A stretch of DNA of 64,000 nucleotides from Cupriavidus sp. D384 (GCF_001652915.1 NZ_BBQI01000009.1:248001-312000), one strand, 5' to 3'. Counted from the first letter of the stretch, positions 9,384 to 18,683 are shown. Numbers and translations: made by a program. The notes: generated by a model from the sequence alone, not told the origin.

Positions 9384-9416
9384 TGCAAACGGCCCGCGAC
9401 ATGCGGGCCGTTTGCA
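9384..9416. terminator. Perfect 14-bp hairpin downstream of the Bug gene
   Basis: TGCAAACGGCCCGC (9384-9397) pairs with GCGGGCCGTTTGCA (9403-9416) around GACAT. It may act as terminator of the Bug gene. Only a short T run occurs, inside the stem, so termination efficiency is uncertain. Confidence 0.5.
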
Positions 9417-9430
9417 TGATGTCCAAATCT

Positions 9431-9444
9431 TGTCAGATCTGACA
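9431..9444. promoter_or_regulatory. 14-bp perfect palindrome TGTCAGATCTGACA, possible operator
   Basis: The palindrome lies in the 410-base gap between the Bug gene and the siderophore receptor gene. A second inverted repeat, CGCGCA-ATG-TGCGCG, follows at about 9451-9465. Symmetry and position suggest a dimeric regulator site, but the regulator is unknown. The rest of the gap holds the 9384 hairpin and a Fur-like site and nothing else I can support. Confidence 0.45.
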
Positions 9445-9577
9445 TATCGCGCGCGCAATGTGCGCGTTACTGCCCCACAAGAGATAGTGCCTCGCATCCG
9501 ATGTTTGAACTTGCAGACATCTGAGCGGGCGGCAGCGTGTCTGTGAGCGCGGCGCAACGTGCTTGCAGCGCGGTTGC

Positions 9578-9600
9578 AACGAGAATGGTTCCTATTTATA
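9578..9600 (+). promoter_or_regulatory. Possible Fur box upstream of the siderophore receptor
   Basis: AACGAGAATGGTTCCTATTTATA resembles half-sites of the GATAATGATAATCATTATC consensus (GAGAATGGTT / CCTATTT). It lies about 80 bases before the receptor ATG at 9680. The match is partial; the call leans on the known iron regulation of this gene class. Confidence 0.4.
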
Positions 9601-9679
9601 TTCCCGATCGCCCGAACATTCAGCCCCGGTGGTGAAGCCGGTAAAGGGCCCGGCAGTACGGGGCGCACTGGAACTGACA

Positions 9680-11965
9680 ATGCTCCGTCGCACCCCTGTG
9701 GCCGCCGCGCTGGTGGCCCTCTTTGCCTCACCCGCAGCCTTCGCGCAGCAGGCCGTCCAGCCCGCCGCACAGGCGCCCGCAGCACCCTCCGCAGCCCCTG
9801 CCCCCTCGACCGCCACATCGACGCCGCAGAAGGGCGAATCGGTGCCCCAGACGCTGCGCGAGGTGACTGTCCAGGGATCCTCCGCCCGCGACGACTTCAA
9901 CCCCACGGGCAGCCAGTTGTCGAAGCTGCCGGCTGACCTGCGCGACGTGCCGCAATCGGTGACGATCGTGAACCGCGCGCTGATGGAATCGCAGGGGGCA
10001 AGCTCGCTGGCCGATGCGCTGCGCAACGTGCCCGGCATCACCATCGGCGGCGCCGAAGGCGGCCAGATCGGCAACAACATCAACCTGAACGGCTTCTCGG
10101 CGCGCACCGACATCTACCTGGACGGCTTCCGCGACCGCGGCCAGTACTACCGCGACACCTTCGCGCTGGACCAGGTGGAAGTGCTGATGGGTCCGTCGTC
10201 GATGCTGTTCGGGCGCGGCTCCACGGGCGGCGTGATCAACCAGGTCACCAAGAAGCCGAAGCTGCAGGCCGCCACCGAGGTCACCGGATCGGTCACGACC
10301 AACGGCCTGGTGCGCGCCACGGCGGATGTGAACACGCCCACCGGCGACACCTCGGCGTTCCGCATCTCGGCCATGGCCCAGGACGGCAAGCCGAGCACGC
10401 GCGACGAGATGACCGTGCAGGATTTCGGCATCGCGCCGTCGTGGCGTTTTGGCATCGGTACCTCGACGGAGATCACCCTTTCGGCGTTGCTCCAGCACAA
10501 CGAGGACATGCCCGACTACGGCCTGCCCGCCATCAACGGCCATCCGGTCAATGTCGACCGCAATACGTACTACGGTTTCAACAACGACCGCACGCGCCAG
10601 AACATCGTGTCGCTCAATGGCGCCATCGACCACAAGTTCTCGCCCAACCTGCGCCTGCGCAACGTCACGGCGTTCAACTATGTGGAAACCGATGCGCGCG
10701 AGACCGCGCCGAACGCCGTGGGATCGATCAACGCAGCCGGCGCATTTACCGCGCTGACCACCACCAACCTGCCGCTGTCGCAGCTGTACGTGCGCCAGCA
10801 GAGCCATGACCGCAACATCCGCGACTACTCGATCTTCAACCAGACCGAGCTGACCGCGAAGTTCGATACGGGCCCGGTCAAGCACACGCTGCTGACCGGC
10901 CTGGAGTTCGGCCACGACGGCTACAACAACCAGAACTACTACCGCAACGGCAGCTGCGGCAGCACGGCGCTGAACCCGGCCACGGGCACGTCCGGCTTCG
11001 TGGCCTGCACGCCGGTCATCGACCCGCCGTACCGCGACTCGCCGGGCAACGTGGCCTCCAGCACCGGCAACCTGCAGGGCGGCTCGGCCAACACCGTGGC
11101 GGTCTACGCGAACGATTCGATCGAGTTCTCGAAGCAATGGAAGGCGGTGGCCGGCCTGCGCTACGACAAGTACATCGCCAGCATCAGCAACTCGATCAAT
11201 TCCGGCAACACGGCCGGCAGCACGGTGCTGCCCAACGCCAGCCAGGACGTCCACTTCACCAGTGTGCGGCTGGGCGGCATCTGGCAGCCGACCGAGGCAC
11301 AGTCGTACTACATTTCCTACGGCACCTCGTTCAACCCGTCGCTGGAACAGCTGGTGGGCACGGTGGGCCAGCAATCGCTGGACCCCGAGAAGAACAAGGC
11401 CTACGAGGCTGGCGGCAAGTGGGACCTGATGAGCGGCAACCTGTCGGTGACGTCGGCCATCTTCCGCATCACCAAGGACAACGCGCGCAGCCAGATCGAC
11501 GCCACCACGTACGCGCTGACCGGCAAGATCCAGGTGGATGGCTTCCGTGCCGGCGTGACCGGCCGCATCACGCCGAAGTGGCAGGTGTTCGCGGGCTATA
11601 CCTACCTGGACGCCGAGATCAAGAGCGGCATCGCGGCCGGCACCCAGGGCATGGTGCCGACCAACACGCCCAAGCACACCGCCACGGCCTGGACCAGCTA
11701 TTCCATCCTGCCAAGCTGGGAAGTGGGCGGCGGCGCGTTCTACATGTCACAGCGCTATGCCAACAATACCAATACAGTGCAGGTTGGCGGCTTTGTGCGC
11801 TGGGACGGCATGATTGCCTATCACCAGCCCAAGTACGACGTGCGCCTGAATCTGTTCAACATCTTCGACAAGAAGTATTACGATGCGCTGATCCAGTCGG
11901 ACGGCGGCCGGTCGGTGCCGGGCACGGGCCGTACCGCGATGCTGTCGTTCACCTATCGCATGTAA
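9680..11965 (+). CDS. TonB-dependent siderophore receptor (Fiu/catecholate type)
   Basis: A 761-residue outer-membrane receptor that takes up iron-siderophore complexes using TonB energy. A signal peptide ends at AFAQQ. The plug domain starts about residue 60 (LREVTVQGSSA, DVPQSVTIVN, NVPGITIGG, FSARTDIYLDGFRDRGQYYRD). The 22-strand barrel follows and ends RTAMLSFTYRM. The open frame reaches back to 9563, but the ATG at 9680 starts the signal peptide. The downstream partner is a PiuC/YbiX-type dioxygenase, the usual companion of Fiu-like receptors, which supports a catecholate ligand; the exact siderophore is unknown. The last residue is Met rather than the usual Phe. Confidence 0.93.
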   Translation: MLRRTPVAAALVALFASPAAFAQQAVQPAAQAPAAPSAAPAPSTATSTPQKGESVPQTLREVTVQGSSARDDFNPTGSQLSKLPADLRDVPQSVTIVNRALMESQGASSLADALRNVPGITIGGAEGGQIGNNINLNGFSARTDIYLDGFRDRGQYYRDTFALDQVEVLMGPSSMLFGRGSTGGVINQVTKKPKLQAATEVTGSVTTNGLVRATADVNTPTGDTSAFRISAMAQDGKPSTRDEMTVQDFGIAPSWRFGIGTSTEITLSALLQHNEDMPDYGLPAINGHPVNVDRNTYYGFNNDRTRQNIVSLNGAIDHKFSPNLRLRNVTAFNYVETDARETAPNAVGSINAAGAFTALTTTNLPLSQLYVRQQSHDRNIRDYSIFNQTELTAKFDTGPVKHTLLTGLEFGHDGYNNQNYYRNGSCGSTALNPATGTSGFVACTPVIDPPYRDSPGNVASSTGNLQGGSANTVAVYANDSIEFSKQWKAVAGLRYDKYIASISNSINSGNTAGSTVLPNASQDVHFTSVRLGGIWQPTEAQSYYISYGTSFNPSLEQLVGTVGQQSLDPEKNKAYEAGGKWDLMSGNLSVTSAIFRITKDNARSQIDATTYALTGKIQVDGFRAGVTGRITPKWQVFAGYTYLDAEIKSGIAAGTQGMVPTNTPKHTATAWTSYSILPSWEVGGGAFYMSQRYANNTNTVQVGGFVRWDGMIAYHQPKYDVRLNLFNIFDKKYYDALIQSDGGRSVPGTGRTAMLSFTYRM

Positions 11966-12040
11966 GCGCCGCCGGAGCCGCACGCCGCGCCTGGCTACCC
12001 TGCCACGGCCGGCCCCGGCGGCTTCAACCGGATTCCTCAG

Positions 12041-12727
12041 ATGCTGGTTCGTATTCCGAAAGTTCTCAACGTCGAGCAGGTGGCCGTGGTGCTGGCCCAG
12101 CTGGAGCATGCCGGCGATGCATGGGTGGATGGCCGCGTGTCGGCCGGCTATTCCGGCGCGGCGGTCAAGTTCAACCAGCAGATCGACGAAAGATCCGAGG
12201 TGGCCACGCAGTGCCAGCACCTGATCCTGTCCGCGCTGGAACGCCATCCCCTATTTATTAGTGCGGTGCTGCCGAACATCGTCTATCCGCCGATGTTCAA
12301 CCGGTACAGCGAGGGCATGACGTTCGGCGCCCATGTGGACGGCGGCGTGCGCATCCATCCGCACACTGGGCGCAAGCTGCGCACCGATGTGTCCGCCACG
12401 CTGTTCCTGTCGGACCCCGCCAGCTACGACGGCGGCGAATTGCAGGTGGAAGACACCTACGGCGTGCATGCGGTCAAGCTGGCCGCTGGCGATATGGTGA
12501 TCTACCCCGCCACGAGCCTGCACCAGGTGACGCCGATCACGCGCGGCACGCGGGTAGCCAGCTTCTTCTGGATCCAGAGCCTGATCCGCGACGACGGCCA
12601 GCGCACGCTGCTGTTCGACATGGACAACGCCATCCAGACCCTCAACCAGACCAATGCCGACGAGCGCGCGCGCCGCAGCCTGGTCGGCTGCTATCACAAC
12701 CTGCTGCGGCAGTGGAGCGAGACCTGA
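12041..12727 (+). CDS. piuC: Fe(II)/2-oxoglutarate dioxygenase, PKHD-type hydroxylase (PiuC/YbiX)
   Basis: A 228-residue non-haem iron dioxygenase. The metal ligands are visible as H98 and D100 (TFGAHVDGG) and H161 (TSLHQVTPI), with R171 as probable 2-oxoglutarate anchor (RGTR). It matches the PiuC/YbiX family, which is found beside TonB-dependent catecholate receptors and is iron-regulated. The substrate of the family is not settled. It starts 75 bases after the receptor stop on the same strand and is convergent with the LysR gene. Confidence 0.93.
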   Translation: MLVRIPKVLNVEQVAVVLAQLEHAGDAWVDGRVSAGYSGAAVKFNQQIDERSEVATQCQHLILSALERHPLFISAVLPNIVYPPMFNRYSEGMTFGAHVDGGVRIHPHTGRKLRTDVSATLFLSDPASYDGGELQVEDTYGVHAVKLAAGDMVIYPATSLHQVTPITRGTRVASFFWIQSLIRDDGQRTLLFDMDNAIQTLNQTNADERARRSLVGCYHNLLRQWSET

Positions 12728-12763
12728 GCACACCGCCCAGGCCCGTCATATTGACGTAGCCGT

Positions 12764-13654
12764 TCAGCCAAATTGCTCTGCCAGCGCCTGCCGTGCCTGG
12801 CCGATGAATGCGCTCTCGCCCCGGCGCGCCCCTAATAGATAGAACTCCGCCGCCGGCAGTGCCGGCAGCTTCCAGCCGGCCACGCCCGCGGCATCCAGCG
12901 GTGTCACGCCGGGCCCGATGGCCGAAGCGTTCAGGCACGACACGCCGAGCCCGGCGGCCAGCGCCAGATGCAGGCCCGCCACGCCCGAGGCCGAGTGCGC
13001 GATCTCGAATTCGCGTCGGCGCCGCATCAGCAACTGCACGACGAACTGGTGCATCGAGCAGGTATCGGGCAACAGCACGAGCGGCAGCGTGGCCTGTGGG
13101 ATTTCGGAGATTTCCGGCGCGGCGACCCAGGCCAGCGCCTCGCGCCGCAGCACCGTGCCGCCACGCGCACCGCCGGCGGTCTTCTCCGCGCCGCGCGCGC
13201 CAATCAACCGCATGCTCAGGCCGATATCGAACGCATCCATCTCGGCCGCCGCCTCGATGGCGGCACTCTTCATGACCGTGACGTGCAGCTTCAGGTAGGG
13301 ATAGCGGTCGCGCAGCCGCCGCAGCATGCCGGCGATCTCGCCGGGGCGGAAATAGTCGGTCACCGCCAGCCGCAACTCGCCATCGAGCGTCTGACCACGC
13401 AGTTTCGCCAGCGCCTGCTCGTTCAGCGACAGGATCCGCCGGGCATAGTCCAGCAGCCGCGCACCCGCCGGCGTCACGGCCGCGCCTTTCTTGCCGCGTG
13501 TCAGCAACGGCACGCCGGCACGCTCCTCCAGCTTGCGCAACTGCTCGCTGACCGACGATTGCGACAGGAACAGCCGGGGCGCTGCGGCCGACAGGCTGCC
13601 GCTTTCGGCCACGGCAACAAAGGTCCGGAGCTGGTCCGTTTCGAATCCACGCAT
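12764..13654 (-). CDS. LysR-family transcriptional regulator
   Basis: A 296-residue LysR regulator. Residues 1-60 carry the winged helix-turn-helix (FETDQLRTFVAVAESGSLSAAA, SQSSVSEQLRKLEE). The remainder is the periplasmic-binding-protein-like effector domain. It is divergent from the tautomerase gene with a 152-base gap holding a T-N11-A palindrome, so it probably controls itself and the tautomerase. The effector is unknown. Confidence 0.92.
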   Translation of the reverse strand: MRGFETDQLRTFVAVAESGSLSAAAPRLFLSQSSVSEQLRKLEERAGVPLLTRGKKGAAVTPAGARLLDYARRILSLNEQALAKLRGQTLDGELRLAVTDYFRPGEIAGMLRRLRDRYPYLKLHVTVMKSAAIEAAAEMDAFDIGLSMRLIGARGAEKTAGGARGGTVLRREALAWVAAPEISEIPQATLPLVLLPDTCSMHQFVVQLLMRRRREFEIAHSASGVAGLHLALAAGLGVSCLNASAIGPGVTPLDAAGVAGWKLPALPAAEFYLLGARRGESAFIGQARQALAEQFG

Positions 13655-13665
13655 GATTTAAAGTT

Positions 13666-13678
13666 TCGGCTATTCCGA
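13666..13678. promoter_or_regulatory. LysR-type T-N11-A operator
   Basis: TCGG-CTATT-CCGA is a perfect dyad fitting T-N11-A, located 12 bases upstream of the LysR start in the divergent promoter region shared with the tautomerase gene. Similar TTCCGAT words recur nearby at about 13704, as expected for secondary LysR contacts. Confidence 0.5.
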
Positions 13679-13806
13679 TAGATGACATCGTATATTCCCG
13701 CTTTTCCGATTTCAAGGCAGCACCTACGATGACATCACCGCAGCACGCAAACACCCAGATACACACGCGCGCCGCAACGTGAATCCCAACCCGAAAGGAG
13801 CCTGTC

Positions 13807-14205
13807 ATGCCCCACGTTTCCCTGCAGATTTCCGGCCATCCCGATACCGAACTGACGCGCCGCGCCGTGGCCGTGGTGGGTGAACTGACCCAGCGCGTGC
13901 TGGGCAAGGAAGCCCCCGTGATTGCCACCACCGTGACGTTCATTCCGCGCGAGCAGTGGTTTATCGGCGGCAAGCCGCTATCCGAATACGACACTGGGCG
14001 CAACGCCTTCCAGCTCGACATCAGCGTGACCGACGAGACCAACACCAAGGCCGAGAAGGCCGAGTACCTGCGCCAGTCGTACGCGGCGCTGTCGGAACTG
14101 ATCGGCGACGTCAACCCGGTGTCGTATATCCATGTGATCGACGCGCGCGCGGCCGCCTACGGCTATGGCGGCAAGACGCAGGAGTTCCGGCACCAGCACC
14201 GCTGA
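13807..14205 (+). CDS. Tautomerase-superfamily protein
   Basis: A 132-residue protein of the 4-oxalocrotonate tautomerase/MIF superfamily. Met-Pro-His at the N-terminus gives the catalytic Pro once Met is removed. The beta-alpha-beta pattern (LQISGHPDTELTRRAVAVVG, then VTFIPREQWFIGG) and a C-terminal VSYIHVIDARAAAYGYGG support the fold. It likely catalyses keto-enol tautomerisation or a related hydrolytic step; the substrate is unknown. The ribosome binding site AAAGGAG lies 7 bases upstream. It is divergent from the LysR gene. Confidence 0.85.
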   Translation: MPHVSLQISGHPDTELTRRAVAVVGELTQRVLGKEAPVIATTVTFIPREQWFIGGKPLSEYDTGRNAFQLDISVTDETNTKAEKAEYLRQSYAALSELIGDVNPVSYIHVIDARAAAYGYGGKTQEFRHQHR

Positions 14206-14335
14206 TCCCCCGGGCGCGCCCGCGCGGCGGCGATTGCTGCAGCCAGGTAAAAAGTGCCGTGCGGGCGGCGTGCTTGTGCCGCGTGGCGATGTTCACTAGT
14301 GTGGAGGGCAAGTTTCCCGATACCGGAGGCATCGC

Positions 14336-15169
14336 ATGAAGCAAGTCACGCTGCCCGGCGGCGAGCGCGTTCCCGCGCTGGGCCTGGGCACCTGGAATAT
14401 CGGCGACCACCGCGCCACGCGCGCCGAGGAAATCGCCACGCTGCAGATGGGCCTGGACATGGGGCTGCGGCTGGTGGACACCGCCGAGATGTATGGCGAA
14501 GGGCTGTCGGAATCGCTGATCGGCGAGGCGCTGGCCGGGCGCCGCGACGACGCGTTCCTGGTCAGCAAGGTCTATCCGCACAACGCCAGCCGCAAGGGCG
14601 CAGTGGCCGCGTGCGAGCGCAGCCTGCGCCGGCTGGGCACCGACCATCTGGACCTGTACCTGCTGCACTGGCGCGGGGACGTGCCGTTCGAGGACACCAT
14701 CGAGGCGTTCCAGGCGCTGCAGGCCGCCGGCAAGATCCGCCATTTCGGCGTCAGCAACCTGGACCTGTCCGATATGGAGGAATTCTGGGACACCCCCGGC
14801 GGCGACGCCGTGGCGGTGAACCAGCTGCTCTACAACCTGACCCGGCGCGGCATCGAGTTCGACCTGCTGCCATGGTTGCGCGAGCGCAACGTGCCGGTCA
14901 TGGCCTACTCGCCCATCGAGCAGGCCCGGCTGCTACGCAACGCCGGCCTGAAGCGCTTTGCCGAGCAGCATGGCATGACCCCGGCGCAAGCCGCGCTGGC
15001 CTGGCTGCTGGCATCGGACGACATCATTGCAATTCCGAAGACCGGCCACCGCGACCGGCTGCGCGACAACATTGGCGCGCTGGACATCACGCTGACGCCG
15101 GAACAGCTGGCCGAACTGGACAAGCTGTTTCCGCCGCCGCGTCACGCGCAGCCGCTGGCAATGCTGTAG
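14336..15169 (+). CDS. Aldo/keto reductase
   Basis: A 277-residue NADPH-dependent (beta/alpha)8 oxidoreductase. Family signatures are LVDTAEMYGEGLSE with the catalytic Asp and Tyr, VSKVYP with the Lys, LDLYLLHWRG with the His, and the cofactor-binding IPKTGHRDRLRDNI near the C-terminus. It resembles the YeaE/YafB-like group. It reduces aldehydes or ketones; the substrate is unknown. It lies 130 bases after the tautomerase gene on the same strand. Confidence 0.92.
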   Translation: MKQVTLPGGERVPALGLGTWNIGDHRATRAEEIATLQMGLDMGLRLVDTAEMYGEGLSESLIGEALAGRRDDAFLVSKVYPHNASRKGAVAACERSLRRLGTDHLDLYLLHWRGDVPFEDTIEAFQALQAAGKIRHFGVSNLDLSDMEEFWDTPGGDAVAVNQLLYNLTRRGIEFDLLPWLRERNVPVMAYSPIEQARLLRNAGLKRFAEQHGMTPAQAALAWLLASDDIIAIPKTGHRDRLRDNIGALDITLTPEQLAELDKLFPPPRHAQPLAML

Positions 15170-15241
15170 ATCGTGCAAACGTTGAATCCTTGAAACGCAG
15201 GGCGCGTCTCAAGGAGAGATGACGGGAAAGATGCCGCCGGC

Positions 15242-15763
15242 TCAGCGCTGGCCGGCCTTGTAGCGCTCCACTTCGACGTAGCGCGTCAGGTACGTGCGGG
15301 CCTTTTCACGCGTATCGGTGGTCACGCGCTCGGCGGCCTGGCGGGCGCTGGTCTGGCCGTGGGCGCTGCTCATCTGCGCCGACAGGTACGACTGGAAGGC
15401 ATCGTGCATGACCTTGAGCTGGCCCTTGCACGCATCGATCGCCCCGGCCGCCACATCCTTCGACGTGCCCTTGCCCTTGGCGCCGTCATTGGCGCGGTCC
15501 TGCACGCAATCCATATATTTGGCGCGCTCGGCCTGCCAGCCGGAATTCATCTGCGCGGTTGCCTGTTGGGCCTCGGGCGTCTCTACCGCGGGCTGGGAAG
15601 CACATGCGGCCAGCAGCAACGCGGCCAGGGGCGTGGCGAGCGCGCCGGCACGCACCCAGGCACGGGGGCGTTGCACTGCAGCACGCGAAATCGACGATTG
15701 GGAATTGGCTTGGCGGGGGGACTTCGGGAAGGACATGAGTTTGAACGCGGTTGGCCTATGCAT
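15242..15763 (-). CDS. Hypothetical lipoprotein
   Basis: Up to 173 residues. A hydrophobic signal ([14 protein letters not shown]) ends in a lipobox at about residue 54, which is far from the first ATG, so the true start may be an internal ATG at 15736 or a later non-ATG codon. No clear ribosome binding site marks any of them. The mature part is helical and rich in Ala, Gln, Lys and Arg, with two cysteines (MDCVQDR, DACKGQ). I do not recognise a family. Confidence 0.7.
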   Translation of the reverse strand: MHRPTAFKLMSFPKSPRQANSQSSISRAAVQRPRAWVRAGALATPLAALLLAACASQPAVETPEAQQATAQMNSGWQAERAKYMDCVQDRANDGAKGKGTSKDVAAGAIDACKGQLKVMHDAFQSYLSAQMSSAHGQTSARQAAERVTTDTREKARTYLTRYVEVERYKAGQR

Positions 15764-15948
15764 GCTCGACAGACCGGTATGTTAACGGCCCGGTTCCGGA
15801 ACAAGTTCCCCGGATTTGCAAGAAAGTATGACGAGGTCATGTCAGAGTCCCCTACCCTCCTTGTCAGACAAAATCGCATTTGCGGATGTGCCTTGCGCGC
15901 CTATGCTTTAGAGGCGGTTGCAACACATGAACCCTCCTGGAGGAAATA

Positions 15949-16548
15949 ATGAAACGTCGAACCTTCCTGTCCGCCGGCAGCGCTGGGCTTGTCGGCCTCA
16001 CCGGTCTTTCCGTGGGCGCCCTGTCGCTTACAGGATGTAGCTTCACCGGCCCCAAAGACTCGGGCGACGCGGCGTCCAAACGGCGCGAAATCGACACGGG
16101 CGCCACTGACACGCTGAACCGCCTCTATTCCACCGCCAACGGCGCGCGGGACTTGGGCGCCAAGGCCAAGGGCATCCTGATCTTCCCGAAACTGCTGTCC
16201 GCGGGCTTTATCGTGGGTGGCGAGTACGGCGACGGCGTGCTGCGTGCAGGCGGCGCGGATCGCGGCTACTACCGGGCCATTTCGGGATCGGTCGGCTGGC
16301 AGATCGGCGCACAGTCCAAGGCCTTCATCCTGATGTTCATGACGCAGGATGCCTACGACAAGTTCGTGCGCAGCAGCGGCTGGCAGGTTGGCGCCGACGC
16401 CACCGTGGCACTGGCCACGATTGGCGCGAACGGCCAGATCGACACCAATACGGCCCAGCAGCCCATCATCGGCTTTGCCATGACCAACGCTGGCCTGATG
16501 GCCGGCCTGAGCCTGGAAGGCACGAAGATCTCGAAGCTGAATATCTGA
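15949..16548 (+). CDS. SYLF/YSC84-domain lipoprotein (BPSL1445-like)
   Basis: A 199-residue envelope protein. The N-terminus MKRRTFLSAGSAG looks Tat-like (twin Arg) and also ends in a lipobox, LSLTGCSF (Cys about 29). The SYLF domain follows: FPKLLSAGFIVGGEYGDGVLR, GWQIGAQSKAFILMFMT, and the closing FAMTNAGLMAGLSLEGTKISKL. SYLF domains bind lipids in eukaryotes; the bacterial role is unclear. A strong ribosome binding site (GGAGG) lies upstream and a strong terminator downstream, so it is a single-gene unit. Confidence 0.9.
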   Translation: MKRRTFLSAGSAGLVGLTGLSVGALSLTGCSFTGPKDSGDAASKRREIDTGATDTLNRLYSTANGARDLGAKAKGILIFPKLLSAGFIVGGEYGDGVLRAGGADRGYYRAISGSVGWQIGAQSKAFILMFMTQDAYDKFVRSSGWQVGADATVALATIGANGQIDTNTAQQPIIGFAMTNAGLMAGLSLEGTKISKLNI

Positions 16549-16595
16549 CAGACGGGCCTGGCGCCAGCCGTGCGCCAACCGGCGGCCTATCACAA

Positions 16596-16645
16596 GGCGC
16601 CCATGTTGCGGAACGCTTTCATTCCGTAACATGGGCGCCGTTTTT
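16596..16645 (+). terminator. Terminator of the SYLF lipoprotein gene
   Basis: An 18-bp stem with one G-U pair (GGCGCCCATGTTGCGGAA at 16596-16613 with TTCCGTAACATGGGCGCC at 16622-16639) is followed by GTTTTT. Confidence 0.9.
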
Positions 16646-16722
16646 CTTGCTTTCACCCCCGCCCCCAACCGTTAGAATTCGTCCCTTGCCAATTTTCAAC
16701 CCGTACGCGAGGCCGAATTCTC

Positions 16723-17658
16723 ATGTGGTTCAAGAATCTCCAGATTCATCGTTTCTCCGCCCCGTGGACGCTGAGTGCCGAAGATGTGGAGGCCTGCCTG
16801 GCCAAACACGCGTTCTATCCCGGCACCAGCCTTGAAATGCAGACCCAGGGCTGGGCGTCGCCGCGCGACAACGACCAGCTCGTGCATTGCGTCAACAAGC
16901 AGATGCTGCTGGTGCTGCGCACCGAAAAGAAGCTGCTTCCCGCCACCGTGGTCAATCAGGTGACCAAGGCGCGTGCCGCCGAGATCGAAGAGCAGCAGGG
17001 CTTCAAGCCGGGCCGCAAGCAGCTGAAGGAACTGAAGGAACAGGTCACCGAGGAACTGTTGCCGCGCGCCTTCGCCATCCGCCGCGACACGCGCGTGTGG
17101 ATCGACCCGGTCAACGGCTGGCTGGCGATCGACGCGGCCGGCACGGCCAAGGCCGATGAAGTGCGCGGCATGCTGTTCAAGGCCATCGATCCGCTGCCCG
17201 TGGTGGGCCTGCAGGTCAACCTCTCGCCCGTCGCGGCCATGACCGAGTGGCTCGCCACCGACACCGCGCCGGCCGGCTTCACGGTCGACCAGGAGATCGA
17301 ACTGCAATCGAGCAGCGAGACCAAGGCAACCGTGCGCTATGTGCGCCATCCGCTGGACCCCGAGGACCTGCGTCGCCATATCGAAGCGGGCAAGCGCTGC
17401 ACGCGCCTGGCCATGACCTGGAACGACCGCGTGTCGTTCGTGCTGACCGATGCGCTGGCGGTCAAGCGCGTCAATCCGCTCGACGTGATCAAGGAACAGG
17501 CCGACGCCACGCTTCACGACGAGAACGAGCGCTTTGACGCCGATTTCGCGCTGATGGCCGGCGAACTCGCAGGCATGCTGGCCGACCTGACCGATGCGCT
17601 CGGCGGCGAGCGCAAGGCCGAAGGCGCCGCCCAGGCCGATCAGCGCAAGGCAGCCTGA
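16723..17658 (+). CDS. rdgC: Recombination-associated protein RdgC
   Basis: A 311-residue protein of the RdgC family, nucleoid-associated, forming a ring around DNA and restraining RecA activity. [15 protein letters not shown] at the start, the central [16 protein letters not shown] and [19 protein letters not shown] are characteristic. The length is normal for the family. It has no obvious operon partner and converges with the MDR oxidoreductase gene. Confidence 0.96.
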   Translation: MWFKNLQIHRFSAPWTLSAEDVEACLAKHAFYPGTSLEMQTQGWASPRDNDQLVHCVNKQMLLVLRTEKKLLPATVVNQVTKARAAEIEEQQGFKPGRKQLKELKEQVTEELLPRAFAIRRDTRVWIDPVNGWLAIDAAGTAKADEVRGMLFKAIDPLPVVGLQVNLSPVAAMTEWLATDTAPAGFTVDQEIELQSSSETKATVRYVRHPLDPEDLRRHIEAGKRCTRLAMTWNDRVSFVLTDALAVKRVNPLDVIKEQADATLHDENERFDADFALMAGELAGMLADLTDALGGERKAEGAAQADQRKAA

Positions 17659-17717
17659 TCGCACCTGTGCGCATCCCCTGAGCCACCGCCCGGCCCCCCG
17701 CCTGGCCGGCGGCCCGC

Positions 17718-18683
17718 TCAGTCGAGCGTCAGCACCACACACAATCCGGGCTCGCCCGCGCGCCGCCAGGCTACCGCCACGTCGCGCATCGGCACCTGCT
17801 CGGGCGCGTCGATCGACAGGTAGTCGGCGTGCATGCAGCCCAGCACATCCTCCACCAGGAACCGCAGGTCTTCCGCCGGCGGATGATTGGCGGGGCCGCA
17901 TCCCATCAGCACCGCACGCGAGTCACGCAGCGCCGCAGGCGCCAGCATCACGCTGCCCGCCCGCCTGTCGGCGACCGACACCACCCGCGTGCCATGGTCG
18001 GCCGGCAGGGCCGGCTCTCCACCGGCCTGGACCAGCGCGGACAGCAGCAGCTCCAGCGTCTCGCCCCAGACAAAATCGAGAACCACGTCGATGCCATCGG
18101 CGGCATGGGTGGCAAACGCATGCTGCAGCAGGCTGGGCGCCTGGCCCAGGTCGATCTGCGCGTCGGCTTCGGTCATCGCCGGCAGATCGATCCGATGCGC
18201 CGCCACGATAATGCGCCCGGCGCCCTGCAGCCGCGCCGATTGCACCGCGAGCCTGCCGGCCAGCCCCGACGCCCCCAGGATCAGCACCGTCTCGCCGGGG
18301 GCCAGGTCCGCGCGCGCCCCCAGGGGCAGCCAGGCCGCCAGCGCCGGCCCCACCAGCGCGGCAGCGGCGGCGGAATCCACCGCGTGGGGCACCGGCACCA
18401 CCCATTCGGCCGGCACGTACTCGGCCATCGCACCGAACGGGCTGCGGCCGGCGCGGAAATACACGCGCCGCCCATCGGCCAGGTAGCCAACGCCATCGCG
18501 CCCGCAGACATAGGGCAGTTCCAGCGGCATGCAGGCATGGTGCCCGCGCGCGATAGCCAGGTCCGCCGGCCGGATCACCGCCGCGCACACGCGCACCAGG
18601 ATTTCCCCGGCACGCAGGTCCGGATCGTGGAATTGGGTAAAGCGCGGGACATCGCCCAACTGCTGCACTACAACGGCTTGCAT
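17718..18683 (-). CDS. MDR-family zinc-less alcohol dehydrogenase/quinone oxidoreductase
   Basis: A 321-residue medium-chain dehydrogenase/reductase. The N-terminal GroES-like domain (MQAVVVQQLGDVPRF, GRDGVGYLADGRRVYF) lacks the structural-zinc cysteine cluster, so it is of the quinone-oxidoreductase type. The Rossmann motif is ILGASGLAGRLAVQSARL at about 160-175. The frame is open far upstream, but AAGGAGA 8 bases before the ATG at 18683 fixes the start. It is divergent from the second Bug gene. The substrate is unknown. Confidence 0.87.
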   Translation of the reverse strand: MQAVVVQQLGDVPRFTQFHDPDLRAGEILVRVCAAVIRPADLAIARGHHACMPLELPYVCGRDGVGYLADGRRVYFRAGRSPFGAMAEYVPAEWVVPVPHAVDSAAAAALVGPALAAWLPLGARADLAPGETVLILGASGLAGRLAVQSARLQGAGRIIVAAHRIDLPAMTEADAQIDLGQAPSLLQHAFATHAADGIDVVLDFVWGETLELLLSALVQAGGEPALPADHGTRVVSVADRRAGSVMLAPAALRDSRAVLMGCGPANHPPAEDLRFLVEDVLGCMHADYLSIDAPEQVPMRDVAVAWRRAGEPGLCVVLTLD

